From: Bacteroidaceae bacterium
GTDB taxonomy: Bacteria > Bacteroidota > Bacteroidia > Bacteroidales > Bacteroidaceae
Direction of reading: 5' to 3'
DNA length: 9,412 nt
Assembly (NCBI GenBank): GCA_900772575.1
Contig: CAAHEN010000123.1
Location: 1 to 9,412 of the forward strand
Each line of letters begins with the position of its first letter. The first letter of the stretch is position 1. Positions 1 through 4,843 of the stretch are shown here, piece by piece. Position numbers and translations under genes: made by a program. Below the pieces are notes generated by a model. The model made no database searches. It was not told the origin of the DNA and worked only from the letters and a program-made list of their open reading frames with translations.

Positions 1-107
1 ACAAGGCGTTTCAAAAAGCCAGGCCAATGGTTGAAGAAGGGACTTTGAAATTATAAAGTCTCTGAATCGCGCGATGCGTGTGTTTCAGTGAATGGGGAAC
101 TTGTCCC

Positions 108-326
108 TCACAGCACCTCCACCATGTCATCAGGCGTAGCGGTGAGACGAAACGGTTTCTCTGCCAGACATTTCTCGATGCAGCCGTCTTGGATGGGTGA
201 CACACGGCAGTTGAGCTTGTCCACCCTTTCGACCACGACGTCCACCGCCGTCACCTTGTGGTGCTGCGAAAGGAGCGTAGCGATACTCAGGCCGACGTAG
301 CCGTTACCGGCCACACCGACCTTGAT
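108..326 (-). pseudogene. ugd: N-terminal remnant of a UDP-glucose/UDP-sugar dehydrogenase gene
   Basis: The frame encodes about 72 residues resembling the start of nucleotide-sugar dehydrogenases, which oxidise UDP-glucose or UDP-HexNAc to uronic acids for capsule and exopolysaccharide. The NAD-binding Rossmann glycines are present (VAGNGYVGLSIATLL), followed by a TAVD strand end and a SPIQD...IEKCLAEK stretch matching the usual SPIQDEYIEKYLAEK. The frame then leaves the family and stops (TGA 110-108) after ATPDDMVEVL, so the rest of the roughly 400-residue enzyme is absent. The position where the family has its initiator Met reads ATC (326-324), with an in-frame TAG at 350-348. The only nearby start is GTG at 314, inside the Rossmann strand. 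I infer a decayed fragment. It lies downstream of the UpxY-like gene on the same strand, as in capsule operons. The family match is from memory of the motif, not a search. Confidence 0.75.
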
Positions 327-480
327 GTCACTGAAGTTTTCCTTGGACTATAAATATTTGATTGGAATTCTTCTAAAGAATGGGTGTTACACAAGCAGTT
401 TTAACCTGTAGGTCATAAAATGGCGAACTCACCCCTCATTCTCATGATATGGGGACTATTAATCCCAACAAAGTGGCCAC

Positions 481-1101
481 TCACACCCTCTCCACCAAGC
501 AGGCGGGCAGCGCGGTGGTGGCGACGGCGACGAGGCCGGCTATCTGGACGACGACGCGGCGCTCGTGCTTCTTGCTGATGCGCAGGAAGGTGCCCTCGAC
601 GCCCTCAAACGGACCGCCCAGTATGCGCACGCGCTGGCCGCGTGACCAGTCCACCGTCTCCGGTGGCAGGAAGAGAACGCGCTCCTCGCTGTTGCCGGCC
701 ACGGCGATGAAGTTGCGCATCTGGTCGTCGGGCACAATGAGAAAACGGCTGAAGCCGTCGATGGTCTGCATCACGTAACGCAACTCGCGCAACTGCTCCC
801 GCTTCAGCGCACGCAGCATTGTCGGTGTCGTGCGGACAAAAACGTAGTTATGGACAGCAGCTTCCTCACTGTAGTAGAAACGCCCCTGCGGTGTGCGGCG
901 CCTGACGCGTTGCGTGGGCACGAAGTTCTCGACGCCCAGTTTGTTCAACTTGTCGCGCACGGAAAGCTCACGCTGATAGGTGATGCGCAACACGTACCAT
1001 GCACTGGCCGGCTCGACGTGCTGTATGCGGCGGGGAAAATCGGGCGTGACAGACTCCAAAATATCAATCGATAGATAATAAATAGGGACATCGAAAGCCA
1101 T
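481..1101 (-). CDS. upxY: UpxY-family (NusG-like) transcription antiterminator
   Basis: A 206-residue protein with the two-domain layout of specialised NusG paralogues. The NusG N-terminal domain spans about residues 35-133, starting WYVLRITYQRELSVRDKL and followed by GVENFVPT. A KOW domain spans about 153-206, with RGQRVRILGGPFEGVEGTF and then RRVVVQIAGLVAVAT. In Bacteroides, UpxY proteins are encoded first in capsular polysaccharide operons and stop RNA polymerase terminating in their own operon's 5' leader. That role is known for the family and inferred here. ATG at 1101 is the only Met before the NGN domain, leaving about 34 extra N-terminal residues. Upstream lie a promoter (1231-1201) and a leader hairpin (1149-1134), which fits self-controlled antitermination. 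Downstream there is only a dehydrogenase remnant, so any operon it served is gone or lies elsewhere. The alternative is a general NusG or RfaH homologue; the KOW sequence favours UpxY. Confidence 0.9.
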   Translation of the reverse strand: MAFDVPIYYLSIDILESVTPDFPRRIQHVEPASAWYVLRITYQRELSVRDKLNKLGVENFVPTQRVRRRTPQGRFYYSEEAAVHNYVFVRTTPTMLRALKREQLRELRYVMQTIDGFSRFLIVPDDQMRNFIAVAGNSEERVLFLPPETVDWSRGQRVRILGGPFEGVEGTFLRISKKHERRVVVQIAGLVAVATTALPACLVERV

Positions 1102-1133
1102 TCATCTCTATGGTTCTCAACGTCTTACAAGCA

Positions 1134-1149
1134 AACCGCCGGGGCGGTT
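1134..1149 (-). promoter_or_regulatory. Hairpin in the upxY 5' leader, candidate attenuator
   Basis: Read on the minus strand, AACCGCC-CC-GGCGGTT is a perfect 7-bp inverted repeat, realistically a 6-bp stem with a 4-base loop. It is followed by TGCTTGT. It lies between the predicted transcription start (near 1194) and the upxY ATG (1101), about 45-60 bases into the leader. The T-tract is weak, so it may act as a pause or attenuator rather than a full terminator. UpxY proteins are known to act on leaders of this kind; the link here is inferred. Confidence 0.45.
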
Positions 1150-1200
1150 ACTGAGGATTAGAAAGGGCCAGTCCTGATAGTGCGGAGTGGCTTCTGCGGG

Positions 1201-1231
1201 CAAAGTTACGAAAACCCGGTGTATAGGCAAA
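1201..1231 (-). promoter_or_regulatory. Bacteroidetes-type promoter for upxY
   Basis: On the minus strand a TTTG -33 element (1231-1228) is followed by exactly 19 bases and then TAACTTTG, with a C after it (1208-1201). This is a full match to the Bacteroidetes consensus TTTG-N19-21-TAnnTTTG. Transcription would start near 1194, giving a leader of about 90 nt before the ATG at 1101. Confidence 0.8.
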
Positions 1232-1480
1232 GGTTTCCGACCATTTTTTTCAAAGCCGTTAATGTTAAGGGGCTGACGCAAGAAATTGACGCAGGCCTTC
1301 TCCTCCACAAGCTTTGCCGTAAACCTCACAGCTACACAGGCAGCGACCGGCACACCGAGGTGCCCCATAATATAACACGTTCCGACACGCCGCTTCACCT
1401 TTTTGCCCCAATTTCTAAAACGGAATCTTAACATCTTTAACTTTCTCTCGAATTCAGAACGTTAAAACGGAACCTTGATA

Positions 1481-1543
1481 AAACTTCCTCGGGGCAAATT
1501 TGAATTAGCTCGGAGCAAATTTTTCCGAGCCCTAGGGAAGTTT
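1481..1543. repeat. Cluster of short degenerate direct and inverted repeats
   Basis: CTCGGGGCAAATTT (1488-1501) and CTCGGAGCAAATTT (1509-1522) are direct repeats matching at 13 of 14 bases, with starts 21 bp apart. The second copy also forms the left arm of a hairpin, GCTCGGA (1508-1514) with TCCGAGC (1524-1530). An outer pair, AAACTTCC (1481-1488) and GGAAGTTT (1536-1543), encloses everything. The block is AT-rich and lies between a terminator and the upxY promoter. The function is unknown. The 21-bp phasing would suit paired protein sites, but it could also be decayed spacer repeats. Confidence 0.55.
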
Positions 1544-1601
1544 CTCCGAAAACCAGCCTGTTTTTTGCCATATGCGGGCAAAGGCGGTGGCCGTAGGGCA
1601 C

Positions 1602-1635
1602 AGGAAAAGGCCACCCACACGGATGGCCTTTTCCT
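1602..1635. terminator. Strong bidirectional hairpin terminator
   Basis: AGGAAAAGGCCA (1602-1613) pairs perfectly with TGGCCTTTTCCT (1624-1635) across a 10-base loop, giving a 12-bp stem. The CCTTTTCC arm supplies the T-tract in either direction. Such A-rich-to-T-rich stems are typical Bacteroidetes terminators. It would catch minus-strand transcripts about 160 bases after the lipoprotein stop and insulate upxY from read-through. Confidence 0.75.
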
Positions 1636-1641
1636 CTACTG

Positions 1642-1673
1642 CAAAGATACTGTTTCTCGGCGCCAAAAGCAAG
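1642..1673 (-). promoter_or_regulatory. Promoter-like site immediately upstream of the terminator hairpin
   Basis: On the minus strand TATCTTTG plus C (1649-1642) fits the TAnnTTTG -7 box. A CTTG (1673-1670) sits 20 bases upstream as a possible -33 element; a perfect TTTG at 1667-1664 is too close, at 14 bases. Initiation would fall near 1635, so the transcript would begin at the first base of the 12-bp hairpin. It could drive a leader or small RNA toward upxY, or be a chance match. Confidence 0.45.
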
Positions 1674-1751
1674 CTGTGTTAAAGCCGAAAAAATCTTTTA
1701 CTGGAAGCACACTCGCCTCTGGCCGCTCTCCAATGGAGGGGCGCCCCCGAA

Positions 1752-1797
1752 AGTGCCTTCCGCTGTACGTCTGGAGAGGCTCCAAGGCGAAGGCACT
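1752..1797 (-). terminator. Hairpin at the lipoprotein stop codon, possible terminator or 3' end structure
   Basis: On the minus strand AGTGCCTTC (1797-1789) and GAAGGCACT (1760-1752) form a perfect 9-bp stem. Its base includes two bases of the lipoprotein gene's TAG. An inner 5-bp stem, TGGAG/CTCCA (1784-1772), caps it. No T-run follows directly; one comes about 60 bases later (near 1690), so this may stabilise the mRNA end rather than terminate. Confidence 0.45.
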
Positions 1798-3040
1798 ACA
1801 TCGTCACGTGATCTATGCCCGTCGTCGTGCGGATGATCTCCACGTTGTCGCCGCAACGGTAGAAGGCTTCCGGGGCAATGCTGGTGACGGTCTCGGGCAC
1901 GTAGACGCGGCGTAGCTTCGGGCAGTTCTCCACAGCGTAGTCGCCGATGGTTTCCGTGCCGTCTCCGATGACGAGCTCTTCCAACTCTGGCAGGTTGACG
2001 ACTACATTCTTGCCGACCGTCTTCATCGGTTTGAGCACGACGCGAGTGGTAGCTGTCGGAATGTATGTGGGCAGTTCAGCGCCTTTTCGGTAGAGTGCGT
2101 TGTCGCTGACCTCAAATGTCGGGTTCTCGGCGTCGACAAAGATGGCTTCGACACTGGGCGTATAGTCGCCCAATGCGGCCTCATCGGGTCCGAGCGAAGT
2201 GATGTTCTTGCCCAAACAGAGCTGCTTAACCGTGGCAGGCAGGGCTGTGTGCGGTGCGAAATTGGTCACGCGAAAACCGCTCACGCTGAAGGGCAAAGTC
2301 AGCATTTCCCCCACACCGTCCTTGACACCGGCGATGTTGAGTCCGCTGTCAGTAAAATCATAGGTGAAGAGGTCGTCCTCAAAGAGGGTGATATCAGCCC
2401 GATAGGGCATCAGGTAATCCTTGTAGGCACCGCTGTCTGAGAGATTGTACTGTCCGTTGTTGGTCGGGTCACTGACGATCCAGCGGTTACTGACATAGAC
2501 GTAGTTCCAAGCGTGGGCACCGATACGACCCAGCATGCCGTTGACGCAGAAAGCCGGGATGCCCTGCGTCAGACACATGGTCTTGAGCAGGTTGGCATAG
2601 CCCTGGCAGACGCAGCGTTTGTTGATGAAGACGTCGTAGGGTTCCAGCCATGCAGGTGGCTCGTAGGCATACTTGACGTTGGCCACAATCCAAGAGAATA
2701 TGGCCTTGTAGGTCTGCTCCGCGTTTTTCTTGACGAGATTTTTGTCGACAAAGGCCTTGATCTCGGCAAACTGTTCGTCGGTGATGACCGTCTCGCCCAT
2801 GCCGAGGGCCCGTTCGGCGGGCTTCACTTTGGCCAGCAACTGCTGGAGTGCGATGGCGGAGGTGTTGCTGAGCTTGCGCGCGCCGTCATCGGTGGGGAAC
2901 ACTGGCGTGACTGCGGCGGATATGCCTGGCGTCAGTTCGGGAGTGCTGACGCTCACAGCGACATCGTTGTCACTGGAGCAGGCGTTGAGCATGGAGAGTG
3001 CGGCGAGCAGGAACGCCGCTGTGGTGTAATGCTTAGACAT
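1796..3040 (-). CDS. Surface lipoprotein with transglutaminase-like domain and BspA-type leucine-rich repeats
   Basis: A 414-residue protein. The N-terminus is a lipoprotein signal, with hydrophobic residues 8-18 and lipobox LNAC with Cys21. SSDND follows, and acidic residues just after the lipid Cys mark export to the outer leaflet in Bacteroidetes. A transglutaminase-like core covers about residues 105-210. Cys145 sits in CVCQGYAN, His176 in GAHAWNY and Asp191 in VSDPTNN, so the papain-like triad is complete; the core also has KYAYEP and a Trp-rich start. Residues 267-400 are BspA/LRR_5-like repeats (VKQLCLGKNITSLG, ENPTFEVSDNALYRKG, LEELVIGDGTETIGDYAV, VPETVTSIAPEAFYRC). Family members act as cysteine proteases or crosslinkers, and BspA repeats often bind host matrix or partner proteins. 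The substrate cannot be told from sequence. It is transcribed alone, with a promoter candidate at 3140-3110 and nuoN's terminator upstream. Confidence 0.88.
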   Translation of the reverse strand: MSKHYTTAAFLLAALSMLNACSSDNDVAVSVSTPELTPGISAAVTPVFPTDDGARKLSNTSAIALQQLLAKVKPAERALGMGETVITDEQFAEIKAFVDKNLVKKNAEQTYKAIFSWIVANVKYAYEPPAWLEPYDVFINKRCVCQGYANLLKTMCLTQGIPAFCVNGMLGRIGAHAWNYVYVSNRWIVSDPTNNGQYNLSDSGAYKDYLMPYRADITLFEDDLFTYDFTDSGLNIAGVKDGVGEMLTLPFSVSGFRVTNFAPHTALPATVKQLCLGKNITSLGPDEAALGDYTPSVEAIFVDAENPTFEVSDNALYRKGAELPTYIPTATTRVVLKPMKTVGKNVVVNLPELEELVIGDGTETIGDYAVENCPKLRRVYVPETVTSIAPEAFYRCGDNVEIIRTTTGIDHVTM

Positions 3041-3109
3041 AGGCGGTGGAGATTGGCTGGCCGGCAGCTTGCGCTGCGACGGTCAGAGATATTTGTATGG
3101 TTGACCCAG

Positions 3110-3140
3110 CGAATATACATCTTTTTCACGACAGTACAAC
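3110..3140 (-). promoter_or_regulatory. Probable promoter of the transglutaminase-like lipoprotein gene
   Basis: On the minus strand GTTG (3140-3137) is followed by exactly 19 bases and then TATATTCG plus C (3117-3110). This is one base off the TAnnTTTG -7 consensus and one off TTTG at -33. A start near 3103 would give a leader of about 60 nt before the ATG at 3040. No better match occurs in the 279-base gap. Confidence 0.5.
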
Positions 3141-3249
3141 GGCTATCCTCAATTATCTACAGAAACGGATGGAATTTAGGGGTCTGGAGACATCATTCTC
3201 CGAACGGCAATCCCCTCTCTATACACCATTGCGCTTCCTGAAAACGGGA

Positions 3250-3289
3250 AGTCCCCACAACGCGCCAAGCATGACGCATCGTGGGGGCT
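3250..3289 (-). terminator. Probable terminator of the nuo operon
   Basis: On the minus strand AGCCCCCAC (3289-3281) pairs with GTGGGGACT (3258-3250), a 9-bp stem with one G-T wobble, across a 22-base loop that has its own short GCG/CGC pairing. TTCCCGTTTTC follows, and a smaller CTTCC/GGAAG stem surrounds that T-tract. It lies 30 bases after the nuoN stop. The long loop makes the call moderate. Confidence 0.55.
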
Positions 3290-3319
3290 TACAGATTTGA
3301 GCAGCTGAACGGCTACGGC

Positions 3320-4819
3320 TCAGAGGCCATAGCTGAAGCCGTCAATGTAGTTATAGAACAGGCTGACGATACCGAGCAGCACCACGCCGGCAGTGCAGAT
3401 GGCGAGCGCGGCACGGGTTCCACAATCACTGTGGAAAGCCGGTATGGGGGCATCGTTGGCCTTGATGTACATGGATTTTACAATCAGCAGGTAGTAGTAG
3501 AGCGAGATGACCGTGTTGACCAAGGCGATGAACACCAGCAAGTGGTAGCCGGCGTTGAAAGCCGCCATGAAGACGAAGAACTTCGAGAAGAAGCCTGCGA
3601 AAGGCGGGATACCGGCCAGCGAGAAGAGGCAAAGCGTCATGAGGAACGCCAGGCGAGGATTGGTCTGGTAGAGGCCGTTGTAGTCGTCCATCCCGATCTT
3701 GCCACTGTTCTGCTCGACGACGTGGAGCACGGCGAAGGCGCCCAGGTTGGCAGCCATGTAGACAAGGAGGTAGAAGACGAGGGCGGTCATGCCCTGGGCC
3801 GTGCCGCCCATGATGCCGAGTACGAGATAGCCCGCCTGCGAGATGGCCGAGAAGGCCATGAACCGCTTGAGATCCTTCTGCCGGATCGCGAAGAGGTTGG
3901 CCACGGTGATGCTGACGATGATGATCCAGAAGAAGCCGACGCTCCAGAGCCCCTCAAACGCGGCACTGCCGAAGGCCTTGATGAGCACGGTCAGGAGCAC
4001 GAAAGCCGCCGAGCCCTTGGAGATGACGCTCAGGTAGCCGGTCACCACGGTCGGGGCACCCTGGTAGGTATCGGCCGTCCAGAGGTGGAAGGGCACGAGC
4101 GAAATCTTGAAGCCCATGCCCGAGATGAAGAGCACGAGGCCGAGGACACTGATCAGGTTGAGCTGTAGTCTGGCGCCGATCTGGTCGAAATAGAGTGTGC
4201 CTGTGACACCATAGATGAGTGAGATGCCGTAGAGCAGGAGCGCACTGGAGAAGAGGGCCAGCAGGATGAACTTGGCTCCGGCCTCGGCGCTCTCATAGCG
4301 CTGCTTGTCGTAGGCGATGAGGGCGGTCATGGGAATGGAAGCCAGTTCGAGGCCGATGAAGAACATGATGAAGTGTCCACTCGAAATCATGAAGTACATG
4401 CCGAGAAGGGTGAAGAGGATGAGGCTGTGGAACTCACCCATCTTGATGCGGTTCTCGGGACGGTTGACCCATGCGGCGGCCATGAGGAAGACGACGATGA
4501 CGCCGACGTTGAGCACGCTCTTCATGATGGTCATCATGGGCGTGTGGACATACATGCCTCCGAAAGCGGTGGCGGCACACGCCATGCCGCAGCAAGGCAG
4601 CAGGTTGACGAGCGTGTGGATGAGCATGAGCACGACGGGCAGCGCGGTGCGCAGGTTGCAGCCGCAAGCCTTGGCTCCGGCGGTGTCACAGGCTATTCCC
4701 TTCTCTTCCTTGCCGCAGAGAAAGAGGTCGGCAAGGAATGTGATAACTATCACGGCAAGGAGTGACACCTCCTCACGCATGCTCAGAAACTGAGAGTAGT
4801 CCATTGAGAAATTATCCAT
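3320..4819 (-). CDS. nuoN: NADH-quinone oxidoreductase subunit N (antiporter-like proton pump)
   Basis: Membrane-arm subunit of complex I and one of three Mrp-antiporter-like proton channels. About 14 membrane segments are visible. Counting from ATG 4819 (499 residues), the pump residues of the family are all present: Glu158 in GLELASIPMT, Lys238 in GMGFKISLVPFHLW, Lys268 in SVISKGSAAF and Lys413 in GFFSKFFVF. These correspond to the known TM5 Glu, TM7 and TM8 Lys and TM12 Lys. Three starts are possible: TTG 4834, ATG 4819 and ATG 4804. I prefer 4819, which leaves 24 bases after the nuoM stop, but 4804 (MDYSQFLSMREE) is equally credible. The loop after TM1 is unusually Cys-rich (Cys35, 44, 52, 54, with Cys76, 77 and 81 beyond). 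This is the last gene of the operon, followed by a likely terminator at 3289-3250. Confidence 0.95.
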   Translation of the reverse strand: MDNFSMDYSQFLSMREEVSLLAVIVITFLADLFLCGKEEKGIACDTAGAKACGCNLRTALPVVLMLIHTLVNLLPCCGMACAATAFGGMYVHTPMMTIMKSVLNVGVIVVFLMAAAWVNRPENRIKMGEFHSLILFTLLGMYFMISSGHFIMFFIGLELASIPMTALIAYDKQRYESAEAGAKFILLALFSSALLLYGISLIYGVTGTLYFDQIGARLQLNLISVLGLVLFISGMGFKISLVPFHLWTADTYQGAPTVVTGYLSVISKGSAAFVLLTVLIKAFGSAAFEGLWSVGFFWIIIVSITVANLFAIRQKDLKRFMAFSAISQAGYLVLGIMGGTAQGMTALVFYLLVYMAANLGAFAVLHVVEQNSGKIGMDDYNGLYQTNPRLAFLMTLCLFSLAGIPPFAGFFSKFFVFMAAFNAGYHLLVFIALVNTVISLYYYLLIVKSMYIKANDAPIPAFHSDCGTRAALAICTAGVVLLGIVSLFYNYIDGFSYGL

Positions 4820-4843
4820 TGTGTGGTCTGTCAATTATGAGAG

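Larger units (their letters stand above)
1102..1795. other. Long intergenic region with control elements but no supported gene
   Basis: This 694-base stretch lies between the lipoprotein stop codon and the UpxY-like start. Open frames exist on both strands (1117-1434 minus; 1180-1431 and 1475-1915 plus). The minus frame runs straight through the upxY promoter and leader, and none shows a recognisable domain. From right to left the region holds: a hairpin at the lipoprotein stop (1752-1797); a GGGGCGCCCC palindrome (1738-1747); a promoter-like site (1642-1673); a 12-bp-stem terminator (1602-1635); short degenerate repeats (1481-1543); and the upxY promoter and leader hairpin. The centre (about 1420-1560) is clearly more AT-rich than the flanking genes. 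A small RNA or leader transcript is possible but not shown. Confidence 0.6.

Noticed and set aside
41..60. GACTTT/AAAGTC inverted repeat at the left edge
   Set aside because: A 6-bp AT-rich stem with no supporting T-tract or neighbouring gene; likely chance.
450..467. Inverted repeat GGGA/TCCC after the upxY stop as a terminator
   Set aside because: Only a 4-bp stem (5 with a bulge) and no T-run. The nearby ATTCTT/AAGAAT stem at 367-381 is also too AT-rich and short to call.
473..480. GTGGCCAC palindrome next to the upxY stop
   Set aside because: An 8-base palindrome alone is expected by chance at this length. It resembles the GTGGCCGT repeat near 8340 only superficially.
1117..1434. A 105-codon minus-strand frame upstream of upxY as a small hypothetical gene
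   Set aside because: It reads through the consensus upxY promoter and leader hairpin, has no recognisable domain, and contains peptide text typical of translated Bacteroidetes promoter DNA. A shorter real peptide at its 5' end cannot be excluded.
1475..1915. A 146-codon plus-strand frame
   Set aside because: It runs through the repeat cluster and the 12-bp terminator stem and into the antisense of the lipoprotein gene. No domain and no promoter.
2513..3241. A 242-codon plus-strand frame opposite the transglutaminase-like lipoprotein
   Set aside because: The minus-strand frame has a lipobox, catalytic triad and repeats. The plus-strand product shows none of these and no coherent fold.
3281..4168. 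A 295-codon plus-strand frame opposite nuoN
   Set aside because: Shadow frame of nuoN with no recognisable motif or upstream signal.
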